A program made the translations under genes and the position numbers. This document shows positions 32,642 through 42,001 of a stretch of DNA of 42,084 nt, piece by piece; position 1 is the stretch's first letter; each line of letters opens with the position of its first letter. The notes beneath the pieces were generated by a model. It was not told the DNA's origin. It searched no databases and saw only the letters and a list, made by a program, of their open reading frames with translations. This DNA comes from an uncultured Chromatiaceae bacterium (GTDB lineage: Bacteria > Pseudomonadota > Gammaproteobacteria > Enterobacterales > Alteromonadaceae). The stretch spans positions 1 through 42,084 of the forward strand of contig CAMLRA010000018.1 in NCBI GenBank assembly GCA_946482325.1. Direction: 5' to 3'.

Positions 32642-33846
32642 CAGAATAACTCCACCGCTTGTGTCAGTGCCGCAAGCGCCAGGTCGACCTCGGCTGTTGT
32701 GTTGTAGGCGGCAAGTGACAGGCGTACCGCACCGGTCTGTTGCAATGCGGCAAACAATGGCATGGCACAATGTGTGCCGGCGCGTACGGCGACTTTTTGC
32801 TGGTCGAGCAGGGTGGCGAGGTCTGCCGGGTGTTCATCCGGTAACACGAGGCTGACAACACCCGCGTTGTCCTCAAGGCCTGATAACAACTGCAGGCCGG
32901 GAATTTGCTGGCAGCCCAGATATAAGCGTGTGAGCAGGTGCTGTTTATGTTGTTGCAGGGCGACTACATCAAAGCGTTGTAACAATTCCACCGCAGCAGC
33001 AAGACCCAAAGCGCCGGCGATGTTGGGGGTGCCGGCTTCTAAACGATACGGGAGGTCATTTAGCTCTGTACCGGCGAAACTGACTTTTTTAATCATTTCA
33101 CCGCCATACAGCAAGGGGCGCAGCAATTCGAGCGCAGCAGTTTTGCCGTATAAAGCACCAATGCCGGTTGGGCCATACAGTTTATGGCCGGAAAACAGAT
33201 AAAAATCGCAGTCGATGTGTGCAAGGTTCAGCGGGCCTGCACTGACGCCTTGTGCGCCATCAATGATAGTTAAAGCACCGGCAGCTTTTGCTGCGGCGAC
33301 CATAGCCTGAATTGGCTGTATGTGTCCCAGACCATTACTGACGTGGCTGAGACTAACGACTTTGGGCTTTTTCTCCAGTAGTTGTTGAAAAGCTACAAGA
33401 TCAAGACGGTGTTCGTTATTGAGCGGCACCACATCAATCTTTACGCCAAAACGCTCACAGTGAAATTGCCAGGGCACTATGTTGGCGTGATGTTCCAGCG
33501 CGCTTAATAAGATGCGGTCACCCGGTTGCAGCACAGTCCCCATCAGTCCAAATGCCAGTTGATTCAGGCCCGCCGTGGTACCGGAGGTCCAAATCAGCTG
33601 GCTGTCTGCGGCTGGCTGGAGGAATTGATGCACTGTGGTGCGCGCTTGTTCAAAAGCGCTGGTGGCTTGTTGCGCCAGTCCATGTGCCGCACGGTGCACA
33701 TTGCTGTTTAGCTGTTGATAGAACGCCAATTCTGTTGCAATGACCGCCTGCGGTTTATGCGTGGTCGCAGCATTATCCAGGTAAACCCAATCCGGATGAG
33801 CGGCAAAAAACGGGAATTGTGCGCGAAAATCTGCAGCAGTTAACAT
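32641..33846 (-). CDS. csdA: CsdA, cysteine desulfurase (class II)
   Basis: A 401-aa pyridoxal phosphate enzyme that turns L-cysteine into alanine and a persulfide. YLDNAATTHKPQAV is at the N-terminus, ALEHHANIVPW and DGAQGV in the cofactor pocket, SGHKLYGPTG holds the PLP lysine (Lys222), and RAGTHCAMPL holds the catalytic Cys360. AGTPNIAGALGLAAAVELL and the overall length place it in the CsdA/SufS class. Pairing with csdE favours CsdA over SufS; no sufBCD genes are nearby. The ATG at 33846 gives an N-terminus MLTAADFRAQFP like E. coli CsdA; an ATG at 33858 adds four residues. Confidence 0.93.
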   Translation of the reverse strand: MLTAADFRAQFPFFAAHPDWVYLDNAATTHKPQAVIATELAFYQQLNSNVHRAAHGLAQQATSAFEQARTTVHQFLQPAADSQLIWTSGTTAGLNQLAFGLMGTVLQPGDRILLSALEHHANIVPWQFHCERFGVKIDVVPLNNEHRLDLVAFQQLLEKKPKVVSLSHVSNGLGHIQPIQAMVAAAKAAGALTIIDGAQGVSAGPLNLAHIDCDFYLFSGHKLYGPTGIGALYGKTAALELLRPLLYGGEMIKKVSFAGTELNDLPYRLEAGTPNIAGALGLAAAVELLQRFDVVALQQHKQHLLTRLYLGCQQIPGLQLLSGLEDNAGVVSLVLPDEHPADLATLLDQQKVAVRAGTHCAMPLFAALQQTGAVRLSLAAYNTTAEVDLALAALTQAVELF

Positions 33847-33937
33847 CCAAAACACCATAAAGTCTGAACTATTGCGCCAGTATCAGCGCAGGCGCGGGAT
33901 TTTGCCTTGTTTTATCAGCAGCGGCAATTCGCGCAAT

Positions 33938-33962
33938 AAAAAAAGCGCCGGTTGGCGCTTTT
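33938..33962 (-). terminator. Rho-independent terminator of gltA
   Basis: Stem AAAAGCGCC (33941-33949) / GGCGCTTTT (33954-33962) with a GGTT loop. The minus strand continues with an uninterrupted T-run to about 33938. It lies 25 bp past the gltA stop. Confidence 0.87.
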
Positions 33963-33986
33963 TTCCTGTGAACAAGCTCGGCTGTA

Positions 33987-35276
33987 TTAAGAGCGCAGCG
34001 CTTTTTTCACATAATCACGTTGAGTGTAGCCAGTGTACAGCTGACGCGGACGACCGATTTTGTGGCCTTTGTCCGACAGCATTTCGTCCCAGTGTGAGAT
34101 CCAGCCAACAGTGCGTGACATGGCGAAAATCACCGTGAACATGCTGGTTGGAATGCCGATGGCTTTCAGGATAATGCCTGAGTAGAAATCGACGTTTGGA
34201 TACAGTTTCTTCTCGATGAAGTACGGATCTGACAGCGCGATACGCTCAAGCTCCATCGCCACATCCAGCAGTGGATCTTTGATATTCAGCTCTTTTAACA
34301 CTTCATGGCAAGTCTCACGCATTACTTTGGCGCGTGGGTCAAAGTTTTTATAGACGCGGTGACCAAAGCCCATCAGGCGGAAAGAGTCGTTTTTGTCTTT
34401 AGCACGGGCGACGAATTCCGGAATACGTTCAACTGAACCGATTTCCTGCAGCATCACCAGACAAGCTTCGTTGGCGCCACCGTGTGCCGGGCCCCACAAT
34501 GAAGCGATACCGGCTGCGATACAAGCATAAGGATTGGCGCCAGAAGAGCCGGCCAGACGTACTGTAGACGTTGAAGCGTTCTGCTCGTGGTCCGCGTGCA
34601 GCATAAAAATGCGGTCCATGGCTTTGGCGACGATTGGGCTGACGTTGTATTCTTCTGCCGGCACAGAGAACATCATATGCAGGAAGTTTTCAGCGTAGCT
34701 CAGTTCGTTGCGTGGATACACGAATGGCTGGCCAATGGTGTATTTGTAGGCCATGGCTGCAATCGTTGGCAGCTTGGCGATCAGGCGGTGGGCAGAGCGT
34801 TTACGCTGCTCCGGGTCGTTGACGTTTAAATCTGAGTGATAGAACGACGACATGGCGCCAACGACACCACACAGCATCGCCATCGGGTGCGCGTCAACGC
34901 GGAAACCCTGGAAGAACGACGCCAGTTTTTCATGCACCATCGTGTGGCGGGTGATGACGTGACGGAAATTTTTGTACTGTTCCGCGGATGGCAGTTCGCC
35001 TTCAAGCAGCAGATAACAGGTTTCTAAATAGTCAGATTCGACGGCCAGTTGCTCAATCGGGTAGCCGCGGTGCAACAACACGCCGTTGTCGCCGTCGATA
35101 TAAGTGATTTTTGATTCACAAGAGCCTGTGGACATAAAACCGGGGTCAAATGTGAAATAACCTTGTTGACCCAAAGCACGCACGTCGATCACATCAGTTC
35201 CCGCAGTGCCGGCGTAGATAGGCAACTCAAACGGCGCCAAACCTTCGATGTGCACGACAGCTTTTTTATCGGCCAT
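33987..35276 (-). CDS. gltA: Citrate synthase (type II)
   Basis: A 429-aa enzyme that condenses oxaloacetate with acetyl-CoA, the entry step of the TCA cycle. The catalytic residues are readable: His265 in [11 protein letters not shown], His306 in [15 protein letters not shown] and Asp363 in NVDFYSGI, each one position from E. coli GltA (427 aa). [27 protein letters not shown] is the usual core. The N-terminal ~50 residues ([25 protein letters not shown]) belong to the hexameric, NADH-sensitive Gram-negative type. AGGAGAAAT precedes the ATG at 35276. The gene is divergent from sdhCDAB and has a strong terminator. Confidence 0.97.
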   Translation of the reverse strand: MADKKAVVHIEGLAPFELPIYAGTAGTDVIDVRALGQQGYFTFDPGFMSTGSCESKITYIDGDNGVLLHRGYPIEQLAVESDYLETCYLLLEGELPSAEQYKNFRHVITRHTMVHEKLASFFQGFRVDAHPMAMLCGVVGAMSSFYHSDLNVNDPEQRKRSAHRLIAKLPTIAAMAYKYTIGQPFVYPRNELSYAENFLHMMFSVPAEEYNVSPIVAKAMDRIFMLHADHEQNASTSTVRLAGSSGANPYACIAAGIASLWGPAHGGANEACLVMLQEIGSVERIPEFVARAKDKNDSFRLMGFGHRVYKNFDPRAKVMRETCHEVLKELNIKDPLLDVAMELERIALSDPYFIEKKLYPNVDFYSGIILKAIGIPTSMFTVIFAMSRTVGWISHWDEMLSDKGHKIGRPRQLYTGYTQRDYVKKALRS

Positions 35277-35323
35277 TGGATTTCTCCTGTGTTGTTATTG
35301 ATTTAAATCTGCTGCAAATTCTT

Positions 35324-35354
35324 ATTCTACCCGTAATCAGGGCACCAAAGTCAA
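35324..35354 (-). promoter_or_regulatory. Possible gltA promoter
   Basis: On the minus strand TTGACT (35354-35349) and TAGAAT (35329-35324) are separated by 19 bp, longer than ideal. The start codon is 48 bp downstream of the -10 element. Confidence 0.4.
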
Positions 35355-35463
35355 TTTTAATGCGCTGCTGATTAATAAGTATTCGACTCTAGTCGTATTG
35401 TGTTCGTTGTGCGAACCGTTACTGTGTGTGCAGCAGAAATTATCCAACGAAATTAAACATAAA

Positions 35464-35492
35464 TTGTAATCCGGGGTTGTGAAATATATACT
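35464..35492 (+). promoter_or_regulatory. sdhCDAB promoter
   Basis: TTGTAA (35464-35469) and TATACT (35487-35492) are separated by exactly 17 bp, a near-consensus sigma70 arrangement. Transcription would begin near 35499 and give a leader of about 145 nt. Confidence 0.6.
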
Positions 35493-35644
35493 GTCGCGGG
35501 TTCGAAATCAGTTCACCGATAGATAGAAAAATAAAAGGCTGAACCACTTAGGGTGAAGGCCAGTATATCCGTTGGGTGTTGACTGTTTATGCAGCAACGA
35601 TAATGACAACAAAGCCCGCAAAGGGCGTTCATGGGCAAGAAACT

Positions 35645-36022
35645 GTGAAAAAGCAAAGACCTGTAAATCTCGATCTAACCACTATATCCATGCCTCCTAC
35701 GGCGAAAGCCTCCATCCTGCACCGTGTCACCGGCGTTGCCATGTTCTTCGCACTGGTGTTTGTGATTTGGGCCTGGGCCGTTTCTTTATCTTCACCTGAA
35801 GGTTTTGCCACTGTGAAAGAAGTGATGACCTCGTTCATCGCTAAATTCATCGCCTGGGGCACGCTGACAGTGTTGTCTTACCATATCATCGGCGGTATCC
35901 GTCACTTGATCATGGATATGGGTCACTGGGAAGAATTAGAGTCTGGCAACGCCAGTGCCAAGGCGGCCATCGGCCTGTGGCTGGTTGTTGCAGTATTAGC
36001 TGGAGTCTGGTTATGGTTCTGA
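35645..36022 (+). CDS. sdhC: SdhC, succinate dehydrogenase cytochrome b556 subunit
   Basis: A 125-aa membrane anchor with three helices that binds haem b and quinone with SdhD. VKKQRPVNLDLTTISMPPTAKASILHRVTGV at the N-terminus and VLSYHIIGGIRHLIMDMG are nearly identical in pattern to E. coli SdhC; the haem ligand is His80 in SYH. The start is set at the GTG (35645) because the family's conserved sequence begins there. An ATG at 35603 would add 14 residues but has no ribosome-binding site. The 3' end overlaps sdhD by 10 bp. Confidence 0.92.
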   Translation: MKKQRPVNLDLTTISMPPTAKASILHRVTGVAMFFALVFVIWAWAVSLSSPEGFATVKEVMTSFIAKFIAWGTLTVLSYHIIGGIRHLIMDMGHWEELESGNASAKAAIGLWLVVAVLAGVWLWF

Positions 36023-36360
36023 ATCAAGCATCTTTAAAACGCGACGGTGTGCAGGATTATGTATCTCTGCGCGCAACCGCGATTATTCTGACGTTATACA
36101 CGTTCTTCATTCTCGGCTTTTTCCTAATCACGCCTGAAGTGACTTACGATGTTTGGAAAGCATTGTTTTCTAATCTGTTAGTCAAAGCCTTTACCTTATT
36201 GGCGCTGGTCTGTATCGCAGTTCACACCAAAATTGGTTTGTGGCAGGTGTTAACGGACTATGTGAAATCAGCCCGTCTGCGTGCCATTCTGCAATTCTTC
36301 CTGACCACGCTGGCATTTGGTTATGTGGCTGTTGGCCTGTTTGTTCTGTGGGGTGCTTAA
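36013..36360 (+). CDS. sdhD: SdhD, succinate dehydrogenase membrane anchor
   Basis: A 115-aa anchor with three hydrophobic helices (ATAIILTLYTFFILGFF, LVKAFTLLALVCIAVHTKIGLWQVLTDYV, and FFLTTLAFGYVAVGLFVLWG). The AVHTKIGLWQVLTDYVK segment with its quinone/haem-side His and Tyr is typical. The ATG at 36013 has GGAG upstream and lies within sdhC, so the two are translated together. The stop is directly followed by the sdhA start without a gap. Confidence 0.93.
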   Translation: MVLNQASLKRDGVQDYVSLRATAIILTLYTFFILGFFLITPEVTYDVWKALFSNLLVKAFTLLALVCIAVHTKIGLWQVLTDYVKSARLRAILQFFLTTLAFGYVAVGLFVLWGA

Positions 36361-38133
36361 TTGAATATTCCAGTTCGCGAATTTGATGCCGTGGTGATCG
36401 GCGCTGGTGGTGCCGGTATGCGCGCCGCTCTGCAAATCACTGAATCAGGCCTGACCTGTGCTTTGTTATCTAAAGTGTTCCCAACCCGTTCGCACACAGT
36501 ATCTGCCCAGGGCGGTATCACAGTAGCGCTGGGGAACTCTCACCCGGACAACTGGGAATGGCACATGTTTGATACCGTCAAAGGTTCCGACTATATCGGT
36601 GACCAGGACGCAATCGAATATATGTGTAAAACCGGCCCTGAAGCCATTACTGAGCTGGAAAACATGGGTTTACCATTCTCACGTTTTGAGAATGGCCGGG
36701 TTTATCAGCGTCCGTTTGGTGGCCAGTCAAAGAATTTCGGTGGCGAACAGGCCGCCCGTACTGCAGCTGCAGCGGACCGCACCGGTCACGCCTTGTTGCA
36801 CCTGCTGTATCAGCAAAACGTCAAAAACAAAACTCAGGTGTTTTCTGAGTGGTACGCGCTGGATCTGGTGAAAAACCAGGACGGTGCTGTGGTGGGTTGT
36901 ACTGCCATTGATATCGAAAGCGGTGAAGTGGTGTACTTCAAATCACGCGCTGTGGTGTTAGCCACTGGTGGCGCCGGCCGGATTTTCGCATCGACCACTA
37001 ACGCTCATATCAATACCGGTGACGGCGTTGGTATGGCGCTGCGCGCCGGTGTGCCGATGCAAGATATGGAAATGTGGCAGTTCCACCCAACCGGTATCGC
37101 CGGTGCCGGTGTACTCGTCACTGAAGGTTGTCGTGGTGAAGGCGGTTACCTGCTGAACAAAGACGGCGAACGTTTCATGGAACGTTATGCTCCAAACGCC
37201 AAAGACTTAGCCGGCCGTGACGTTGTTGCGCGTTCAATGATGACGGAAATCCGTGAAGGCCGTGGCTGTGATGGTCCATGGGGCCCACACATCAAGCTGA
37301 AACTGGATCACCTCGGTGAAGAAGTGCTGGAAAGCCGCTTACCAGGCATCTGTGAACTGTCACGTACCTTCGCGCACGTTGATCCGGTGAAAGAACCAAT
37401 TCCGGTGATCCCAACCTGTCACTATATGATGGGTGGTGTACCAACTAACGTGCACGGTCAGGCATTACGCCCAACTGCGGACGGTCGTGAAGAAGTAATC
37501 CCAGGTTTATTTGCCTGTGGTGAAATCGCTTGTGTATCTGTACACGGCGCCAACCGCTTAGGCGGTAACTCACTGTTAGACTTAGTAGTATTTGGCCGGG
37601 CAACCGGCCTGCACCTGGGCGAAGCCCTGGCTGCGACTGCTGAGTATCGTCAGGCGTCTGATTCTGATCTGGAAGCATCGTTATCCCGTTTTAACCGGTG
37701 GGAAAGCTCGAAACCAGGTCAGGGTGAAGACCCAGTGCAAATCAAAAAAGACCTGCAGCAATGCATGCAGCTGAACTTCTCGGTATTCCGTGAAGGTGCG
37801 GCGATGGCTGAAGGCTTAGAACAGTTAAAAGTGATCCGTGAGCGGCTGAAGTATGCCCGTTTGGACGACAAGAGCGCTGAGTTCAACACTCAACGTATTG
37901 AATGTCTGGAACTGGACAACCTGATGGAAACCGCATTCTCGACTGCAGTTGCTGCCAACTACAGAACTGAGAGCCGTGGCGCCCACGCACGCTTTGACTT
38001 CCCGGACCGTGACGACGAAAACTGGTTATGCCATAGCGTCTACTCGCCGGAGACTGAGTCTATGTTTAAGCGGAAAGTGAATATGGAAACTAAATTCCGT
38101 CCGGCTTTCCCTCCTAAAGCCCGTACTTACTAA
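36361..38133 (+). CDS. sdhA: SdhA, succinate dehydrogenase flavoprotein subunit
   Basis: A 590-aa catalytic subunit that oxidises succinate to fumarate. The FAD motif [14 protein letters not shown], the covalent FAD site SHTVSAQGG (His45, same number as E. coli), [31 protein letters not shown] and [18 protein letters not shown] are all present. Translation starts at a TTG (36361) touching the sdhD stop, with GGGGTG just upstream. The length matches E. coli SdhA (588). It is cytoplasmic and attached to the membrane through SdhB and the anchors. Confidence 0.97.
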   Translation: MNIPVREFDAVVIGAGGAGMRAALQITESGLTCALLSKVFPTRSHTVSAQGGITVALGNSHPDNWEWHMFDTVKGSDYIGDQDAIEYMCKTGPEAITELENMGLPFSRFENGRVYQRPFGGQSKNFGGEQAARTAAAADRTGHALLHLLYQQNVKNKTQVFSEWYALDLVKNQDGAVVGCTAIDIESGEVVYFKSRAVVLATGGAGRIFASTTNAHINTGDGVGMALRAGVPMQDMEMWQFHPTGIAGAGVLVTEGCRGEGGYLLNKDGERFMERYAPNAKDLAGRDVVARSMMTEIREGRGCDGPWGPHIKLKLDHLGEEVLESRLPGICELSRTFAHVDPVKEPIPVIPTCHYMMGGVPTNVHGQALRPTADGREEVIPGLFACGEIACVSVHGANRLGGNSLLDLVVFGRATGLHLGEALAATAEYRQASDSDLEASLSRFNRWESSKPGQGEDPVQIKKDLQQCMQLNFSVFREGAAMAEGLEQLKVIRERLKYARLDDKSAEFNTQRIECLELDNLMETAFSTAVAANYRTESRGAHARFDFPDRDDENWLCHSVYSPETESMFKRKVNMETKFRPAFPPKARTY

Positions 38134-38145
38134 GAGGGATACAGA

Positions 38146-38865
38146 ATGAAGAAGTTAGAATTCTCTATCTACCGCTACAACCCAGACGTTGATACCGCGC
38201 CACGGATGCAGGACTATGTCCTGGATAATCCGGAAGGCCGCGACATGATGGTGTTGGACGCGCTGTTGAAATTAAAAGAGCAAGACCCAACCTTATCGTT
38301 CCGTCGCAGCTGCCGTGAAGGTGTTTGCGGTTCAGACGGTCTGAATATGAATGGTAAAAACGGTCTGGCTTGTATCACGCCATTGTCTGCCTTAGGCAAA
38401 GGCAAAGGTGGCAAGCTGGTGATCCGTCCTTTACCGGGTTTGCCAGTGGTGCGTGACTTAGTCGTCGACATGTCACAGTTCTACACCCAGTACGAAAAAG
38501 TGAAGCCGTACCTGATTAACGACGATCTGCCGCCTGCCGGTGAATACCTGCAGTCGCCGGAACAGCGTGAAAAGCTGGACGGTCTGTACGAGTGTATTCT
38601 GTGTGCTTGCTGTTCAACGTCATGCCCATCGTTCTGGTGGAACCCTGACAAGTTCATCGGCCCGGCTGGTTTACTGCACGCATACCGTTTTCTGGCGGAC
38701 AGCCGTGACACTGCGACTGAGCAGCGTCTGAACGACCTGGACGATGCATTCAGCGTATTCCGCTGCCACGGTATCATGAACTGTGTCAACGTATGTCCAA
38801 AAGGCCTGAATCCGACCAAAGCCATTGGTCAGATTAAGTCTATGTTGTTAAACCGGGCGCTGTAA
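38146..38865 (+). CDS. sdhB: SdhB, succinate dehydrogenase iron-sulfur subunit
   Basis: A 239-aa subunit that carries electrons from FAD to quinone. The [2Fe-2S] site is [22 protein letters not shown], the [4Fe-4S] site [17 protein letters not shown], and the [3Fe-4S] region [25 protein letters not shown]. All ligands look intact. GAGGGAT precedes the ATG at 38146. An 8-bp perfect stem, CGGGCGCT/AGCGCCCG (38854-38861/38865-38872), spans its stop codon. Confidence 0.97.
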   Translation: MKKLEFSIYRYNPDVDTAPRMQDYVLDNPEGRDMMVLDALLKLKEQDPTLSFRRSCREGVCGSDGLNMNGKNGLACITPLSALGKGKGGKLVIRPLPGLPVVRDLVVDMSQFYTQYEKVKPYLINDDLPPAGEYLQSPEQREKLDGLYECILCACCSTSCPSFWWNPDKFIGPAGLLHAYRFLADSRDTATEQRLNDLDDAFSVFRCHGIMNCVNVCPKGLNPTKAIGQIKSMLLNRAL

Positions 38866-39079
38866 GCGCCCGTCTGTTATCCGGCATCTGCTGTATTTTT
38901 CAGCAAATCAGCGGAAAAGCAGAAAATATACCAACAGCCCGCTTGCGGGCTGTTTCTGTGAGTATAAAATACAGCCCGCTTTGGCGACTGGCTGTGCCCA
39001 GGAAAAAATAGTCATAAAGCCTGTAACCTGATTATTTTTTTGCTACTTTTTCCAGGTGCTTCGAGATAAGGGAACGTAA
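38866..39079. other. sdhB-sucA intercistronic region
   Basis: 214 bp without a gene. It holds a terminator-like hairpin, a repeat of one of its arms downstream, and AT-rich sequence before sucA (long T/A runs near 39030-39050). A weak promoter match, TTGGCG-17-AAAAAT starting near 38981, is possible but not convincing. Confidence 0.5.
38933..38957 (+). terminator. Terminator-like hairpin between sdhB and sucA
   Basis: Stem AACAGCCCGC (38933-38942) / GCGGGCTGTT (38945-38954) with a very short loop and only TTTC after it. It is probably a partial terminator or attenuator. The arm ACAGCCCGC recurs at 38971-38979 and could pair alternatively with 38945-38953. Confidence 0.5.
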
Positions 39080-41884
39080 ATGCACGAAGGTGTAATGAAG
39101 GCGTGGTTAGAGTCTTCTCATCTTGGCGGTGGCAACATGGCCTACGTTGATGAGCTCTATGAATCCTACTTAGCTGAACCAACCAGCGTTGGTGACGAAT
39201 GGCGTGAGTTTTTCGCGAAGTTACCCCGTGTTGAGGGTGTCGAACTGGAATCCCGTCACTCGGATATCCGCCAACAGTTTGCCGAACTCGCCAAAAATAA
39301 ACATCGTGAAGTGGTTGCCGTACAAGGCAGCGGCGACAGTCGTCAGGTCAAAGTACTCCAGCTGATCAATGCTTACCGTTTCCGCGGTCATCAGCATGCC
39401 AAACTTGACCCGCTTGACCTGTGGAAAAGACCACGGGTTCGTGATCTCGAATTATCCTTCCATGATTTAAGTCAGGCAGATTTTGATACTGAGTTTAATG
39501 TCGGCTCTTTTGTCGCCGGCAGCGACAAAATGAAACTCGGTGATTTAGTGCAGGCACTGGAAACCACTTATTGCGGTTCTATCGGTGCTGAATATATGCA
39601 CATTGTGTCTACTGATGAAAAACGCTGGATCCAGCAGCGCCTCGAAGCTGTGCGTTCTACGCCGAATTATGACAAAGCCACCAAAGCGCAGATTTTAAAA
39701 GGTCTGGTCGCTGCTGATGGCCTTGAGCGTTATTTATCTGCCAAATTCCCTGGCGCCAAACGTTTTGGCCTGGAAGGCGGCGACGCTATGGTGCCGATGC
39801 TTAAAGCAATGATCCACCGTGCCGGTGAACAGGGCGCCAAAGACTGTGTGATTGGTATGGCACACCGTGGACGCCTGAATACGCTGGTGAACGTGTTAGG
39901 TAAAAACCCAAGCAAGCTGTTTGATGAATTTGCCGGTAAATACGAAGTCGTTGGTGCCGGTGATGTGAAATACCACATGGGTTTCTCGTCAGACTTTGCA
40001 ACTCAGGGTGGTAACGTCCACTTGGCGCTGGCTTTTAACCCGTCGCATCTTGAAATCGTCAACCCGGTGGTGATGGGCTCAGTGCGCGCTCGACTGGACC
40101 GTCGTGGTTGTACCGACGGTTCGCTGGCGCTGCCAATTACTATCCACGGTGACTCAGCCTTTGCCGGCCAGGGTGTCGTGGCAGAAACCTTTAATATCTC
40201 TCAGACCCGTGCCTTTAAGGTTGGTGGTTCTATCCGTCTGGTGATTAACAACCAGGTTGGTTTTACCACGTCGAACCCGGAAGATACCCGGTCAACCGAA
40301 TACTGTACTGACATCGCTAAAATGGTGCAGGCGCCTATTTTCCATGTCAATGGTGATGACCCTGAAGCTGTGGTTTTCGTGGCACAGTTGGCTGTGGATT
40401 ACCGCAACACCTTTAAACGGGACGTGGTGATTGACCTGGTTTGTTACCGTCGTAACGGTCACAACGAAGCGGACGAGCCGAATGCAACGCAGCCGCTGAT
40501 GTACCAGAAAATTAAGAAACACCCGACACCGCGTGAGCTGTATGCTGACAAGCTGATTAAAGCCGGTCTGTTCAGTGCTGAAGAAGTGCAGGCACTGATT
40601 GACGGTTACCGCAACGCACTGGATAAAGGCGAGTGTGTGGTTGAAGAATGGCGTCAGATGACCGAAGTTGCCGTCGACTGGACACCGTATATCGGCCACG
40701 ACTGGACTACTGCCTATGACGCATCGATGTCCGTTGCCGATTTAGTCGCCCTTGGCGAACAAGCGATCAAAGTGCCGGCTGAACACGCCTTGCAACGCCA
40801 GGTTGGGAAGGTCTACGAAGACCGGGCGCTGATGCTCAAAGGCGAGAAGAACATCGACTGGGGCTTCGCTGAAATTCTGGCGTACGCTTCTGTGGTTGGT
40901 AGCGGTTCACGTATCCGCATCGTCGGTCAGGATTCTGGCCGCGGCACTTTCTTCCACCGTCACGCGGTATTGCACAACCAAAACGACGCTTCAACTTATA
41001 CTCCGCTGGAAAACATGAGCCCGAATCAAGGCCCATTCCAGGTATACGACTCTGCATTGTCAGAAGAAGCGGTGCTGGCGTTTGAATATGGTTATGCCAC
41101 CACAGAACCTCGCGCCTTAGTGATTTGGGAAGGCCAGTTCGGTGACTTCGCCAACGGCGCTCAGGTCGTCATTGACCAGTTCTTAAGTTCAGGCGAACAG
41201 AAGTGGGGTCGTCTCTGCGGTCTGACGCTGTTGTTGCCACATGGCTACGAAGGCCAGGGCCCGGAACACTCTTCAGCCCGTCTGGAGCGTTTCCTGCAGC
41301 TGTGTGCTGACCACAATATGCAAGTGGTGGTTCCAACGACGCCGGCGCAGGTATATGCGATGATCCGTCGTCAGATGGTGCGTCCAATGCGCCGTCCGTT
41401 AATCGTGATGTCGCCAAAATCTTTACTGCGTCATCCGCTGGCAACTTCAACACTGGAAGAGCTGGCTTCTGGCCAATTCCAGAACGTCATCGGCGAAGTC
41501 GACGCACTGAACCCGGCCGACGTCAGTCGTGTGGTGTTCTGTAGCGGCAAGGTTTATTACGACCTGCTGGAAGAGCGCCGCAAACGCGACATTAAATCTA
41601 TCGCCATCGTGCGGGTTGAGCAGCTGTATCCGTTCCCGCAGGAAGAAATGGCCGCAGCCCTTGCGCAGTATCAGCATGTGAAAGATTTTGTCTGGTGTCA
41701 GGAAGAGCCACAGAATCAGGGCGCCTGGTATTGCAGTCAGCATAACTTCTGGGCAGCGATTCCGGCCGGTGCCAAACTGACTTATGCCGGTCGAGAGGCA
41801 TCATCGTCTCCGGCAGTTGGCTACCTGTCAGTGCACAACAAGCAGCAACAGGCTTTGGTCAACGCTGCGTTAACGCTGGCATAA
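39080..41884 (+). CDS. sucA: SucA, 2-oxoglutarate dehydrogenase E1 component
   Basis: A 934-aa thiamine diphosphate enzyme that decarboxylates 2-oxoglutarate and passes the succinyl group to SucB. The N-terminal MKAWLESSHLGGGNMAYVDELYESYLAEPTSV binds E2/E3 in this class. The thiamine/metal region has MAHRGRLNTLVNVLGK and GDSAFAGQGVVAETFNIS, then INNQVGFTTS. Later segments include CYRRNGHNEADEPNATQP, VGQDSGRGTFFHRHAVLHNQ, LPHGYEGQGPEHSSARLERFLQL and WCQEEPQNQGAWY. AAGGGAAC precedes the ATG at 39080. Length equals the E. coli family size (933). Confidence 0.97.
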   Translation: MHEGVMKAWLESSHLGGGNMAYVDELYESYLAEPTSVGDEWREFFAKLPRVEGVELESRHSDIRQQFAELAKNKHREVVAVQGSGDSRQVKVLQLINAYRFRGHQHAKLDPLDLWKRPRVRDLELSFHDLSQADFDTEFNVGSFVAGSDKMKLGDLVQALETTYCGSIGAEYMHIVSTDEKRWIQQRLEAVRSTPNYDKATKAQILKGLVAADGLERYLSAKFPGAKRFGLEGGDAMVPMLKAMIHRAGEQGAKDCVIGMAHRGRLNTLVNVLGKNPSKLFDEFAGKYEVVGAGDVKYHMGFSSDFATQGGNVHLALAFNPSHLEIVNPVVMGSVRARLDRRGCTDGSLALPITIHGDSAFAGQGVVAETFNISQTRAFKVGGSIRLVINNQVGFTTSNPEDTRSTEYCTDIAKMVQAPIFHVNGDDPEAVVFVAQLAVDYRNTFKRDVVIDLVCYRRNGHNEADEPNATQPLMYQKIKKHPTPRELYADKLIKAGLFSAEEVQALIDGYRNALDKGECVVEEWRQMTEVAVDWTPYIGHDWTTAYDASMSVADLVALGEQAIKVPAEHALQRQVGKVYEDRALMLKGEKNIDWGFAEILAYASVVGSGSRIRIVGQDSGRGTFFHRHAVLHNQNDASTYTPLENMSPNQGPFQVYDSALSEEAVLAFEYGYATTEPRALVIWEGQFGDFANGAQVVIDQFLSSGEQKWGRLCGLTLLLPHGYEGQGPEHSSARLERFLQLCADHNMQVVVPTTPAQVYAMIRRQMVRPMRRPLIVMSPKSLLRHPLATSTLEELASGQFQNVIGEVDALNPADVSRVVFCSGKVYYDLLEERRKRDIKSIAIVRVEQLYPFPQEEMAAALAQYQHVKDFVWCQEEPQNQGAWYCSQHNFWAAIPAGAKLTYAGREASSSPAVGYLSVHNKQQQALVNAALTLA

Positions 41885-41891
41885 ACACATT

Positions 41892-41921
41892 ACCCGCAGC
41901 TCCGGTTGCGGGTCGTTTTTT
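41892..41921 (+). terminator. Terminator-like hairpin after sucA
   Basis: Stem ACCCGCA (41892-41898) / TGCGGGT (41907-41913) followed by CGTTTTTTC (T-run 41916-41921). Because sucB follows 117 bp after sucA, it would have to act as a leaky terminator unless sucB has its own promoter. Confidence 0.55.
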
Positions 41922-41924
41922 CGG

Positions 41925-41948
41925 GTCAGCGCAGGTTTCTGCGCTGAC
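41925..41948 (+). repeat. Second perfect hairpin in the sucA-sucB gap
   Basis: Arms GTCAGCGCAG (41925-41934) and CTGCGCTGAC (41939-41948) are exact over 10 bp with a GTTT loop, followed by TTTGGTTTT. It lies 4 bp after the T-run of the first hairpin. Confidence 0.6.
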
Positions 41949-42001
41949 TTTGGTTTTCCAAGATAAGACAGACATAAACCAATCTGTAAAAAGGTGACAA
42001 A

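Larger units (their letters stand above)
35277..35644. promoter_or_regulatory. Divergent gltA / sdhC control region
   Basis: 368 bp without a supported gene. It contains the sdh promoter, a weaker gltA promoter and two inverted repeats between them: CGACT-CT-AGTCG (35384-35395) and GTTCG-TTGTG-CGAAC (35402-35416). A small GCCC/GGGC hairpin (35614-35626) sits just before the sdhC start. The repeats are candidate operator sites for a shared TCA-cycle regulator; which protein binds is not known. Confidence 0.6.

Noticed and set aside
40292..40699. 135-codon open frame antisense to sucA
   Set aside because: It lies wholly inside a well-conserved gene on the other strand, has no recognisable family pattern or ribosome-binding site, and is explained by codon bias of sucA.
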